In this document: positions 9,964 to 22,214 of the stretch, one piece after another
How positions within the stretch are numbered: position 1 is the first letter of the stretch
Layout of the letters: every line of letters begins with the position of its first letter
Position numbers and translations under genes: made by a program
The notes under the pieces: model-generated
The model's database searches: none
Seen by the model: the letters and a program-made list of their open reading frames with translations, nothing else
Told to the model about the DNA's origin: nothing
DNA from: Limnanthes douglasii subsp. nivea
Lineage: Eukaryota > Streptophyta > Magnoliopsida > Brassicales > Limnanthaceae
Length of the DNA stretch: 64,000 nucleotides
Assembly (NCBI GenBank): GCA_036936605.1
Contig: JAUPFV010000002.1
Span: 222,301,046 to 222,365,045, forward strand
Reading direction: 5' to 3'

Positions 9964-12900
9964 ATGCAGGTCTCTGATGAAATTGAAACAGTACCCATCC
10001 AGAAATTGGAAGCGATTGTAGATTCTAGTACGGCGATCGAGAATGTTTTGGGACAGGATACTGACAAGGAGACTGGCGAAGCTAAAAACGTGCAGAATGA
10101 GTCGGAGATCAATATTTCCGAGACGAGAATTGAGTCATCTTTACCGGTAAATGGTGGGGAGTCGGTCGAGGGGTTGTATATCCACGACAATGTGTTCAGT
10201 TTGATACCCAAATCGGCTGGCGCGTTGCCGAAACTGAAGACGCTCAAGTTTTTTAGAAATGTTTTTGATATGTTCCCAGTTGAGTTGGGGAGTTTAAGTG
10301 GATTGGAGAACCTGCAGGTGAACATACCTTCGCCGGATTTTAATAATGGGTTCTCCTTGAACAAGTTGAAGGGGTTGAAGGAGCTGGAGCTGACGAAAGG
10401 TCGATCTCGCTCGTCTGTTTTCACGATTTTGTGTGCCATTGCTGGGCTCAAGAGCTTGATTAAGCTCTCTGTTTGTAATTTCTCTATCAGGTACGCTTTT
10501 TTTTTTTTCCAGCTATGCGCATGTCATGGTCGTTATATTTGTTTTAGGTGGATCCTTTTCAGAACTTAGGAGACTCAGTCAAGTGCTATATTTTATGTTT
10601 GCCTCATACTAATTGAAATAAATAATCAATCATATATGTTTTGAAAAACTAGTTAGTGTTTGGATTCGTATTCCATACTTTCATTTTGAGAAATTCACTG
10701 GAGGGAATGATTTTGATTTTGTTTAAGCTAAAGATATATGTAATGCTTTTCAAGCGGTAGAAAGTTACAATAAGTTTTCTACATCTACATGACAGTAGAG
10801 ATTCAAGTAATTCCTTTTTCTTCTTCATCTGTAGATATATTCCTCCCCAAATTGGCTGCCTGGAGAGTTTGGAGTACTTAGATCTCTCCTTTAACAAATT
10901 AAAGAAGTTGCCAGAGGAAATAAGTTGTCTAATTTCCTTGATATGCTTGAAAGTTGCTAACAATAAATTAGTTTCTCTTCCTTCGGGTTTGTCGTCTTTG
11001 CAAAAGCTGGAGAACTTAGACCTGTCAAGTAACCGACTAACATCTTTGGATAAGCTTGATCTTTGGTCGATGCAGAAGCTACACACTTTGAATCTTCAGG
11101 TGCTTTTTCTGTGACTTCTCTTAGAGCAATGAACATTTATCTGCTTGGAGTTGTGTTTTTCTTGTATTTCTAAAGTTGGCTTACCTACAAAGTTACTTTT
11201 TACTGCCATATCCTGACATGCACAGCAGTGGATATCATATGAATCTTTGTGCGAGTTTAGTTTGCTGATGATGTAGGAAGTAGTCAGAGTAAATGAATTA
11301 TTAATATCAAGATTTCTTCTTCAAAGAATTTTTCTATTTTCTATTTTATAATATTCAGACTCTCTTTTTTTTTTCTTTCATTATACAGTATGGATGAAGG
11401 TTTCATTGTGTAATCTGGACAGTTATGGGAAGCATTTCATACTACTGTCTCAATTTAATATGTTATGTTGGCTTCTGATTGATATCTTCATTGTTCAGTA
11501 TAATAAGCTTCAAAGTGATTGTAAAATACCTCCATGGATGTTCTGCGACCTGCAAGGAAACTGTGAAGGCACATCCAATGATGATATTAACGGTACTTCA
11601 GTCGAGATGGATGTTAATGATGCATCTGTTGAAGAGACTAATGGAAATGTTTCTAAAGGTTAGACCTGCTGACTTGTTTCTTACCCTCCAGATTGAGTGT
11701 ATCAGACATATTTGTTTGTTCATATCTATGTCTTATATTTTACTTTTGTGCTTCATATGATATTCTTTTTGTTTTATTTTAACTGAATGCCAGGTCCTCA
11801 CCGCACCTCACTGGGCATTTCACCTTGGACCTTTTCAAATAGTAGATGTTTCTCGACTCGAAAGTCAAGTAAGCGGTGGAAGCGGCAACAGCAGTACTTC
11901 CAACATAGAGCTCGGCAGGAACGCTTAAATAACAGTAGGAAAGGGAAAGGTGAAGGACTTATTGAGGGCTTGGCTATGGAAGCAGATGCTGTTGTAAAGC
12001 CCCCAAAAGAAGATATACCTCCCCGTGAAAGTCCTAAAACAGAATCATCAAGCATTGTTGGCCTTTCTGATGATCACGACAAATATATACTTCCAGTAGA
12101 AGCAGAGAGTGAAGATTCTGTTATTAGTGTTGATGAAAAGGTTGGGTCTGAAAACTGCCATTATCCTGATCCTGATTCAATTGATAGAGAGGGTGATACT
12201 GAGTGCTGTGAGCATGATGCATCATCAAGCATTGTAGGCCTTTCTGATGATCATGACAAATATATACTTCCAGTAGAGGCAGAAAGTGAAGACTCAGTTA
12301 TTACTGTTGACGAAAAGGTTGGGTCTGAAAACTGCCCTTATCCCAATCCTGATTCAATTGATAGAGAGGGTGAGACCGAGTGCTGTGAGCATGATGCATC
12401 ATTATCCTCATCAAGAGATGGGGCAAATACCTTGGAGAATGGTTCCTTTCTAGAGAAATCCAAATCTACTCAAAAGTCAAAAAGACATTCAGATAGGGAT
12501 TTAGATAATCCAAAGCCTTGCAAGCATTGGAAACCAACTGACAATAGCACCACTGTATCATACAAATACAGTAGTACTTCATTCTGTAGCAGTGAGGATC
12601 GCTTACCAGATGGATTCTATGACGCAGGGCGTGATAGGCCTTTTATGCCTATATCGAGTTATCAGCAAACTTTGCATCTTGATTCACGTGAAGTAATTCT
12701 TGTGGACAGGTGTGTGATAATTTTCCTGTCTGGTTGTGGTATAGAAGATTGACTAGTTAATATTTAAGGGTTGTTTTGATGTCACTCGGCATTATGGCTT
12801 CAGTCACTAGGCTTTTACGTTTTAAGCAATTCTTTTTGGTTGAATATTCATCTTCAGATACTCTTTTCGATAGACAGTATTGGTTTCATAAAAAAACTAT

Positions 12901-13103
12901 TGAAATTATTTTGACTTCTCAATTTCATTCTATGCCTTTTTTTGAGCTTAAAATTTAGCTTCTTTAGTACGCACTAAACAACCTGTGACTTCATCTAAAA
13001 AACTTTTTTTTAATTTCCTTATTTTTAGCTAGCTATTTAGTTTATAACTTTGGCACCAAACAACCCATTGATATGGGGTTACTTCCGAACAGCACTTACT
13101 CTT

Positions 13104-13135
<32 letters not shown>

Positions 13136-16100
13136 CTGTTTTCTGTTTTCTGTTTTCTTTTAGGGACAAAGATGAAGAACTGGATGCAATATCTTTCACT
13201 GCCCAAACTATGGTATATCAGTTGAAGCAGTTGAATGGTTCACTCAAAGAGGGGGAGCAGTTTGTTGATACCTTAAAGATAGCATCGTTTCTATCACTTT
13301 TTGTATCGGATCATTTTGGAGGTGGTGATAGAAGCGCTCTTGTTGAAAGGACACGAAAGGCTGCATCTGGGTCAAACTACAGGAGTCCTTTTATTTGTAC
13401 TTGTTCAACTGGAAACATGGACAGTATAAATAATATCCAGAATCAGGAGTCCAATGCAACTGAAGATATTAATTTGACTGACATCTGCGAGAAGTCCTTA
13501 CGATCGGTTAAATCAAGACGAAATTCTGTTGTAGTTCCTTTAGGAGCTCTTAAGTTCGGTGTTTGTAGACATAGATCATTGCTCATGAAGGTAATCCAAC
13601 ACTAACGTATCATTTGAAAAAGTGAACGGCTAAAAGCCCATAACAACATTGTTAAGTATCGTCACTTCAAATTTGTTTTAAAAATAAAATAATTTTTCAA
13701 ATCAGAATATGCATCTCTCTAATATTTACTGGATTATGAAAGCTAGTTTTTCTTGATACTTACTAACAATCGCATACTTTATGAATGATTCCAGTACCTA
13801 TGTGACAGGATGGAGCCTCCAGTACCGTGTGAGCTTGTTAGGGGTTACCTAGATTTCTTCCCACACGCCTGGAACATTGTTCGTATCAAGAGGGGTGATA
13901 TATGGGTCCGCATGGTAGTTGATCCTTGCCGTCCACACGACATCAGAGAAGAGTCGGATCCTGAATATTTTTGCAGGTGAGTTAGTTTTATAAGAAGACA
14001 AGTTTCTTTGTTGCTACAGATTTTCGTGTCTTATATAATTTTCCTTAAAACCATTATTTAGATTCTTTTCAACCTAGTCTCATATTTTAAATTCTATTTT
14101 GGATGTCAAGCATTTGAATTTTGATGTATCGAGAACTGCATTATTTTAATGGTAGCTCTTTTACTAACCAGAGTGTTTCCTTACCTATTAATTGTAGCAT
14201 GTCTATGTAAATTTGTGTTGTTCTGATGAATTGCTCTAAAATTATTAATTATTAACAAATATGGTCTCCTATGAGGTGTGCTCACTCAATTTCATATATT
14301 CGATATATTAAACACTTTTAGTGGACTTTATTATGTATGATCTTTAGGCTCGCAAGCGCACCCTGTGATTTCCGGTGTCTACTACCTATATTAGTCTGTC
14401 AGTTTTAGTTTGAGTGAAAAAGTAAGCAAAGATGTGTTTGTCTTTCTGGGTATCTATCTTAGTCGTGATAACCTCTGCTTGTTGCAGGTATATCCCTCTT
14501 AACAGGATTAATGCTCTCCGTACAGACAGGGGGTTTAGGGATCCTGGATGCTCTTTTCCTTTTTATTCAACATGTGATGAAATTGCAACATCTGGTTCCA
14601 GTTACCTTGTTCAGTGCAAATTTGGCTCACTTGATGCTGCAGCAAAGGTTTGCTTCTTGATTAGCTTGCTATTTGTTAGGTCTAATAGTATTAGGCAGCT
14701 ACTTATTGATGTATTCAATCAATATATGTCTGGTCTATTTTGTCTGTGCTACTTTTTATTAATGTTGTTTGCCCTGATTGATGGTTTTTTATTCATAAAG
14801 CTAAGGTTGCCTTATTGAGGACATTCATTGTTTTCTATGTAGTTAGTTTTCTATATAATCCTGCTTATTATTTCTGAAAATCTATTATTAATAATACTAG
14901 GCTGGTTAACATCTCTTTATAACCACAAAATTATTATTAATAATACTAGGTAAAAATAGCAGGTAATGATCTGCCTCATCATGGCATTATTATTTTTATG
15001 CTAGATATTTTATAGTTACTAACTGGTTCAAGTAAGGAAGTACACATTTATAATACACTTATCTGCGTGTTTCTGTGGAACTAACTATGAGAAATAAGTG
15101 TATTTGTTCTGGTATTTATTTTTATTTGTTCTAAAGCCTTTTGATAATCTCAGGTGCGGACGTTAGACGTGTGTGATGCGTCAGTAGAACAGATTAGGAA
15201 TTTCGAGTACAATTGTATAGGAGAAGTAAGGATGCTTGGTGTTTTGAAACACTCGTGTATTATAGAACTCTATGGACATCAGATATCTTCCAAATGGGTT
15301 CCTTCGGCCGAGGGAGATCCAGAACGTCGTGTACTGCAATCTGCTATTTTGATGGAGCACGTTAAGGGAGGTTCGTTGAAGGTATGTTTACTTCAGTTAG
15401 ATTCAAAATTTTATTCATTCGCTAATCTTATGAGGCATTTTTTATGTCTGAGTGTCCGATTTACCTGGTATGTGCTATATGACAGAGTCACATAGAGAAG
15501 CTCTTGAAAGCTGGGAAGAAGCATCTACCGGTAAAGTTAGCTCTCTACATTGCTAAAGACATTGCAAGTGCTTTGGTAGAATTACATTCTAAACATATAA
15601 TTCATCGTGACATAAAAAGTGAAAACGTTTTGATCGATTTGGATGAGAAGAGATCCGATGGAACACCTGTGGTGAAGCTTTGTGATTTCGATCAAGCAGT
15701 GCCACTTCGGTCTCTCTTGCATACATGCTGTATTGGTCACAAAGGAATACCTCCTCCGAATGTTTGTGTTGGAACCCCTCGATGGATGGCTCCAGAAGTT
15801 CTTCGGGCAATGTATAAACGTAGTGCATATGGGCTGGTAAGTTCTTTGCCTGTCCAATTAAAGCGGATTTTATAAAAAATATAAGTTATTGCGTGGAAAG
15901 TTGGCTCACATAGCATGTAATTTGAATTAGCCTGTCATTATATGACATGATCTGTAAACTCGACCTGATATCTTAGGGTTATGGTTGAGATATTTACAAG
16001 CTGATGATAAAAATTCTCTGTCAACAAGAATACATTGCGAAAAAAGCAGGCTGGGTTTGGGTCATGTGTTTTCTTACCAGTCCCTGAAGCGACCTGACTG

Positions 16101-17386
16101 TGACAGGAAGTTGATAGCCCGACTAAATCTATGAATGCTGACATTTGATACACTGCCACTTTTATCATTCTATTATCTGACGAAGATGGATTAGGGCTTG
16201 TTTGGTGTCCATAGTATTGTATTGGCTCTTAGGCTACTAGGCGAAAAACCTATTTGTTTAGTTTAGTCTAGTTTTTTAATGTTTAATGAGATTAAGAAAA
16301 GGCCTAAGAGCTAAAAATATTGTCTCTTTTCCCATTTTATTGTATCTCTCTATCCCCATCTGATTTCCTTAACGTACGCCTTTTGTTGTTTATATTTCTT
16401 GTTTTATGTCATCTTTGTGCTTTACACTGAGACTTCAACTTCTAATATAAAAGGTTGCTTATGTCATTGCACTAAACAACTTTTATGTTTTTTCTTAAAA
16501 GTTCATTTTCATATGGTTCTTTTAAGTGAACTTGTTACTTAGTAAGTCATGCACCTAAGAATCCATTGTTTGCTCGCGAAACTTTGCATAAGCGTTTATG
16601 TTGGTGGACAGACCATTTAAAGCTCATGTATTGTCTATCTCAAGTTCTAGCTTTTGTGGAAAAATTGCCAATACCATCGTTGTTTTGCTTCCTGCATAAC
16701 CTTACATGGATATTTATTTATTCTTTTTCCTTCATCATTTTTCCCAGGAAGTGGATATTTGGTCATATGGATGCCTAATCTTTGAACTGTTGACTCTTCA
16801 AGTGCCATATTGTGGGTTATCTGAAGCTAGCATCCACGAATGTATAGAAGTAAGTCTCGCTTTCTGAAAAGTTAGAAATAACAAATAGAAATTTATGTTA
16901 TGTTTGGATGGAAATGTAAAATATGGGTTCATTTACATATCTCATGGGTTTGATTCGTTCATTGCAAATACTAGGAACAAATCATAAATGAATTTTGAGT
17001 TTTTTTTAATCCAAACATGACAGTGGAATTTTGAATGCCATATTTTTTTACAAAATGACAGTCTCAACAAAACTTCAATATATCCAAACACGCCATAGGC
17101 ATTCCAAATTTAGCAAATGTTAATTTCTACATTTTTTTTCAAACAGATGGGTAAAAGAGCACAGCTAACGGATGAACTAGAGGCACTGATGTCTTTGGAC
17201 GAAGATGCAACGGCTCAATTTGGGGATGGTATCAACATTTCGGAGTCAGATGTAAAGACTCTTAAATTTCTTGTTGATGTATACCGCCGTTGTACAACGG
17301 ACCATCCTACTGACAGACCCACTGCTATCGAAGTCTATGAATTGTTGCTTTCACACATCAAAAGTAGGATCCTTCCCATATGCTAA
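9964..17386 (+). CDS. LRR - EDR1/CTR1-like domain - Ser/Thr protein kinase (11 exons)
   Basis: Exons read as 9964-10490, 10835-11099, 11499-11658, 11794-12709, 13164-13590, 13795-13976, 14488-14647, 15154-15381, 15486-15836, 16748-16849 and 17147-17386. All introns are GT-AG and the phases join without a break into 1185 residues. Leucine-rich repeats occupy about residues 66-285. A Lys/Arg- then Ser/Asp-rich linker follows, with a 59-residue tandem duplication. The EDR1/CTR1 N-terminal-type domain (about 640-840) keeps C757 (GVCRHRSLLMK), H789 (HAWN) and D808 (VVDP). The kinase domain has K879, E903, HRDIKSEN (catalytic D997), DFD at 1022-1024 and PRWMAPE at 1053-1059. From memory, the architecture matches a conserved plant LRR-Raf-like kinase such as Arabidopsis At1g04210. 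No signal peptide or membrane segment is seen, so a cytosolic signalling role is inferred. Splice sites are inferred, not confirmed by transcripts. Confidence 0.88.
12045..12398 (+). repeat. 177-bp in-frame tandem duplication inside exon 4
   Basis: Two consecutive copies of 177 bp (59 codons) start at 12045 and 12222. Each encodes SSSIVGLSDDHDKYILPVEA and continues to CCEHDA. The copies differ at only a few codons (for example ISV/ITV, HYPD/PYPN), so the duplication looks fairly recent and stays in frame. It lies in the acidic linker between the leucine-rich repeats and the EDR1-like domain. Confidence 0.93.
12768..13066. mobile_element. Possible MITE in intron 4 of the kinase gene
   Basis: GGGTTGTTTTGATG begins at 12768 and its imperfect inverse GGCACCAAACAACCC ends at 13066. 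The two ends can pair as terminal inverted repeats of a ~300-bp element with no coding capacity. TAA lies just before the left end, but no clean target duplication was found on the right. The ends resemble Tourist-like MITEs; a chance match is possible. Confidence 0.4.
13105..13135 (+). repeat. Poly(T)31 tract before the exon 5 acceptor
   Basis: Thirty-one uninterrupted T residues lie 28 bp upstream of the exon 5 start at 13164, within the polypyrimidine stretch of intron 4. Length variation among individuals is likely, and sequencing error in the exact count is possible. Confidence 0.9.
16194..16483. mobile_element. Possible MITE in intron 9 of the kinase gene
   Basis: The left end GGGCTTGTTTGGTGTCC (16194-16210) can pair imperfectly with GCACTAAACAAC ending near 16480. 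The size (~290 bp) and ends are like the candidate in intron 4, suggesting one family. A similar but weaker pair, TATGTTTGGATGG at 16899 and TATCCAAACACGCC at 17081, lies in intron 10. No target duplications were established. Confidence 0.3.
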
Positions 17387-18989
17387 CAATGATCAGAATA
17401 AGCTAGGCAACACAGTCAATTCGATTGTCTGGTCTGGTGGAAACCCAGGTACAGATATGAATCCTACATACAAATTCTGGAATCTCTGTGCCTGGCCATT
17501 AAGACAAATCAAGAAGTATAAGGCTTTTAAAAGATTATCAATGAGGTTTGAGTTACACATTTATAAAAAATGTGCTAGTTTTGTGCTGCACATATTAAAC
17601 CCGAAAATATGGCGAGATGAACTACAAGGTGGAGTCGACTGATAATATGCCACTCCTAAATCTTATTCATTGGCTTTGATTTTGTAGCCCTAGGTGGTTG
17701 TAAAATTAACCCATTATGGGATAGAGATATTTGATATTTGATATTTTACAGTAATTTATATACTTCAGTGTGAGGCAATTATGTAACTGTCTGAGTTATT
17801 AAATGGTTTAAGCTTTATTTTTTTGTAGCTCTAGCATGTATTCCTTTTATTCCTGGGAAGTTCTAGTATTGGCTTGTACTTAAAGTGGAACTGGAGATTT
17901 ATGATTTCATTAGGAAAAAGATGGAGTTGAGGAGAAAGTTAATTTTGATAAGATCGAATTCTATTTTGAAGATCTGATGTTGGTCTTTTAGATTTTGTGA
18001 GAAAAGTTTTCTAGAATCTTGTTAATTGTTAATTATTATTATTATTATCCAAAAATTAAAAGCGGTGTTATATTTTTTATAACATTTGTCATGGAATGAA
18101 TTACTAATAATATATTCCTAAATATCGTGGTAATATATCGTATTTAACACGTAATACTTATGCATAAATATCGATGACCACGTAATACTTAAAAACAAAA
18201 ATGTTCCTATTATTATAAAATTGAACAAAAATATCTCAACAAAAATATTCATATTATTATAAATAACGTCTTTTAGGTCAGCCATTTTCTCCTAATTCAA
18301 AAAACAAAAAATTAAAACATCCACAACCGAACTACATTTTAAATGCGAGTTTGTATTTCAAACATGATAATTTTTGTACGTTCTCCATTGGACCTCTATT
18401 CGAATCACGTGATTTTAAAATTCTAAAGTTTACAGGTAAGAATTAGATACCATTTTTTTTTTTGTATTTTGACGGTTAGGTTCAGTCATGAAGTCTTAAC
18501 TTAATAGGAAATAGGTTATTAGTTAGGATTCATTAGTGAAATTCACTGTCGTACTGTCATTTTGGATAAATACAGGGTTTCAGAATATGAGAAGGTCACA
18601 TTATTTGCATATGATGTGTTAAATTTTAATAATTAGGTTCTGATGTATTGTATGATGTCCTATTGTTTGATATTTTGAAATTTTATTTTCGGTTTCATGA
18701 AATGCGAAAGTGAAAACGAACCACGCTTCGCATCTTATTTATCTGTCCTACACATATTTCGCATTCGGTTTCATGTTGTGATTCGTTTTTACACGTGAAT
18801 CGTATATTCGCACGTGTGCTTGTGCATGACATGCTTATTATAAATAAGTCACATATGTTTATAAACATCCATTATGTCCGGTCTCGCAAAATTTTGCTAT
18901 ATGGATCTGCAATCTCGTTTGTTTCATCAACCCGTCTCGCATGGTTTTGTTGCAGGATAAAATATTTTTTAAAAACATGTTTTTAGATC
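17387..18989. other. 3' flank of the kinase gene and AT-rich spacer
   Basis: The kinase 3' UTR probably covers the first few hundred bases; U-rich AT tracts near 17740-17830 could hold the polyadenylation region, but no clear AATAAA was seen. From about 18030 the sequence is AT-rich with short repeats (ATATTCATATTATTATAA-like words near 18190-18260). The left edge of MULE-1 should lie here, but no terminal inverted repeat or target duplication was found. This is usual for non-TIR MULEs. Confidence 0.5.
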
Positions 18990-19439
18990 AGATTTAGTTA
19001 GCATACTAAATTTGATGAAAAATAAAAATCATATTTTTACCAATGAACACATACAAGATGTAAAGGAAGCGCATTTCTATACAATATTGAAGGATTCTTA
19101 TGATCTTCGCAACAAGAGTTTACTAATGAAAAATCATTATCAGATTATAACCGAGATCATAAAGACATACTTGGTGAAAGAAGACACTTTCCGCATTGGA
19201 TCCAAACTTTTAAAACTAACCACGAATGATGTACGTATTCTTTTTGATTTGAAACATGACGACGAGGAAATGCCTTTAAACTCAAAAAGAGGATTCAAAC
19301 TTCGATACATTAAGAGTCAAGAAACATAGTCCAAGATCATGAAAACATATTTTATGGACGGAAATTCAAGAAAAATGGGCAAAAATAAATCAAAACCCAT
19401 ATCAAATAATTTGATAAAGGTATGACTTTATCATTAGTA

Positions 19440-19790
19440 GTGCATGTTTCGGTTGTAGTTAAGTTCAATTGTACTAGTCTAACTCATTTTTTATCAAGAC
19501 TTGCATGTAGTTTTTTACCAGGATCGCATGTTTACACGCATTAGTCTCGCATGGTTAATTTACACTAGTGTGGAATGTATTTTTTTCCATCGAGATAACA
19601 TGTTTAATTACACTAGTCTAGCATGGTTATATGATCAAGATTGGCATGTGATGGTTTCACCAGGATCGCATGTTTATATACACTACTCTTGCATTGTTTA
19701 TGTGCACTAGTTCCGCATGTATTTTTTTTAACAAGATCACATGTCTAATTGAAGTAATCTCCCACGTAGTATTTTGAAAAAAATATGTAA
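19440..19790 (+). repeat. Intron-resident TCTCGCATG repeats (intron 1)
   Basis: Degenerate units of about 23-30 bp are built on GTCTCGCATGGTTAATTTAC and GGATCGCATGTTTA. At least seven are spread through the apparent intron 19420-19841 of the Ulp1 gene. Neighbouring exon blocks lack the motif. Confidence 0.75.
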
Positions 19791-20334
19791 TGTAGTTGTT
19801 AATGATTAGATTATTCCTTATCATTATGTTGTGTTTTATAGGAAGCCATACAAAAAGCCATAAGTGCAGGAGGGGATCAAGATGTGAAGGATGTGGTTAT
19901 TTTATTGATAATGTTTTTATGCTCTACCTTGTTTTATTCAATATAAGGATATATACTAGATATAAAAACGGTCTTTTATGTCGAAGACCTCAAAAAAAAT
20001 AAACAACTATGGTTAGTCCGGAGCAATAAAGGAGAAGTTACTTAGATCTATTGAATATGTGCCTCTGTAAAACCGGATAGAGTTATCGGATGTGTTTCAC
20101 TTTTGATGGTAAACATATTGCTACATAATTAAACAAGTAAACTATAGTTGTAATGATGCTGATTTATCTTTTAATACATCCATTCATCATGGAGCACATG
20201 GCCTTTGTGCAAACAGAAACAAGAGCCAACATGATTCCGAGATGCTACAAATTATGGGGATTGGAGTCAAAATAATCAAACTTGGATATCATTCAAAATT
20301 ATAAACCAACTGAGAGATATGATGGATCAATTAT

Positions 20335-20605
20335 TTTAGTCTCGCACATTATAGTTGTAGTAGAATCAAATGTTTAGTTAAAGTATAATCACATGTCCAA
20401 TTGCAGTGGAATCACATGTTCGATAGCACTAGTCTCGCATGGTTTTTCTTACAATAGAATCACATGTTTAGCTAAAGTAGAATCATATGTTTTAGTATTA
20501 GTAGTCTCACATGATTTAGTTTGCAATCAATTTACTTGTTAAGTTATATTAATCTCGCATGTTGAGTTGAACTAGTCACACATGTTTTAATGAGTTGTTT
20601 ATCAT
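20335..20605 (+). repeat. Intron-resident TCTCGCATG / AATCACATG repeats
   Basis: At least ten degenerate units alternate TCTCGCATG-type and AATCACATG-type heads, each followed by TTTAGTT-like sequence. They lie directly upstream of the acceptor TTTAATAG at 20612. Confidence 0.75.
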
Positions 20606-21214
20606 TTAATAGGTTTTAGAGGGTGTATTAACACTAACAAAGACTGAAATAAGTGCATTTACTGAGGATGAAGCTAGTGGGCATGATTTAGGAGAGTTGG
20701 GAACCCAAATACTGTACCAGATCCAATGCCTATTAAAAAGACGAATCTGTGTGAAACAAACCAAGAATAAAGGCATCACACTCTAAACAACAACCAACCA
20801 CAACAACCAGTACAACCCAACCGCCCAACCTAACACACCAGCCCAGAACCAAAGAAAGACCAATCCCGACAACCTCAACTGCAACTAGGGGTTTAAGAGA
20901 TGACTTTGATATTAGTTAAACGCTAGGTGAATTCATCTAATAATAAAAGAAGACTCCAACACCCTCGAAGAAGACTGCAACCCCCTCAAAGAGCACTGCA
21001 ACCACTCAACAAAAGTCTAAGAACACTACAACCACATCGAAGAAAATTCAAACCACCTCCAAAACAAAGAGTACGACCTCCTACAAGAAGATTTCTATTT
21101 TATGTCAGAAACTAGAACGTAAAAGAAGAAACAATACATACAAGTGGTCTGTTGATTTCTACCATATGAAGTGTTTGCTTGAAAAATAGAAGAAAAAAGT
21201 TAGTATATATTTCT

Positions 21215-21715
21215 CTTATAGTCTTGCTTGTTAAATCTGTTCTATTTGCTACAATCTCACATGTATCATACCAATATGTCTTGCATTTTTGTTATAGGTC
21301 GAAGAACAATAAAAAGTGATAGCCGAGTTACGTCAGAAGCTAGAACTTCAAGATCTTGACATAACACTATCTCTACCTATTTGTGATCCAAAGCCAACTG
21401 AATCAGTACCACCACCACCACCGGTTAAAGAAGACCACCGATACCAAAAGAACACCCAGTGAACCCAACAATCCAACACATCAACCAACCATACTAACTA
21501 AACCATCAGTCTCATAAGAAAAACTAGAAAATCAAGACCAACCAGAAGAAGAAAAAACACCACAAAAAAAGGAAACCCCTACACCATTGCTAAGTACCAT
21601 GTGCAAGTCTCGCATTTTTGCTTTATAACTGGTTTATCCTAATTTTAAAACAAGTCTCACACTATAATATTGAACTAGAATCACATGTTTCATATTCCAT
21701 ATGTGCTATCATAGA
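21215..21715 (+). repeat. Intron-resident repeats flanking a short coding block
   Basis: Motif copies (GTCTTGCTTG, ATCTCACATG, GTCTTGCATT) lie at 21222-21290 before an AG at about 21298. Further copies (AGTCTCGCAT, AGTCTCACAC, AATCACATG) lie at 21605-21710. The Pro/Lys-rich block between them is free of the motif. Confidence 0.65.
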
Positions 21716-22098
21716 GGATATGGAGGATGATATTTTCTTGGATGCTACTAGGACAAGATTATAAATGATACAAAGACAACATCAGGGGTACAAGTTCGTG
21801 AAGATGTAAGTAGATTTTAATTAGATTAAAGTAAACTTTGAGTATATATTTTCATATACTGTAGGTTTCGAAAGCACTATATTTGTCATATATGTTGTTT
21901 TAAGTAGATTAAGATTCAACTCTAAATATATTTTTTGTTTCATATTTACATGGTCTCACCTGTTTATTTCATTTGGTCTTAAATGTGTTTTTTCCATTTG
22001 GTTTGCATATGTGTTTTCAATCAATAAGACGTGTCAATGTCGCATAAATCATGTATGTATATATAGTCTCACATTTTTATTAATGAGACATGTCGGTG

Positions 22099-22214
22099 TC
22101 TCACATGTTTACTTCATGAATAACTAGTCTCACACATTTACTTCATGTATAGCTGGTCTCACACGTTTACTTTATAAATAACTAGTCTCGCACGTTTACT
22201 TCATGGATAGCTGG
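22099..22214 (+). repeat. Four 29-bp tandem copies of the intron motif
   Basis: Exactly spaced units start at 22099, 22128, 22157 and 22186, each opening TCTC(A/G)CA followed by TTTACTT. Units 1 and 3 end ATAACTAG and units 2 and 4 end ATAGCTGG, so the array is also a 58-bp dimer repeated twice. It sits inside a longer motif-rich intron (about 21810-22261). The units are contiguous and have no spacers, so this is not a CRISPR array. Confidence 0.92.

Noticed and set aside
10649..11086. Minus-strand frame of 145 codons across intron 1 and exon 2
   Set aside because: It overlaps leucine-rich-repeat coding sequence on the plus strand and an intron; no domain was seen.
15582..15857. Minus-strand frames opposite kinase exon 9
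   Set aside because: The plus strand encodes the kinase catalytic loop and DFD segment; these are shadows.
22099..22214. Regular 29-bp repeats that could suggest a CRISPR array
   Set aside because: The units are contiguous without spacers, the DNA is plant nuclear sequence, and the motif is part of a wider intron repeat.
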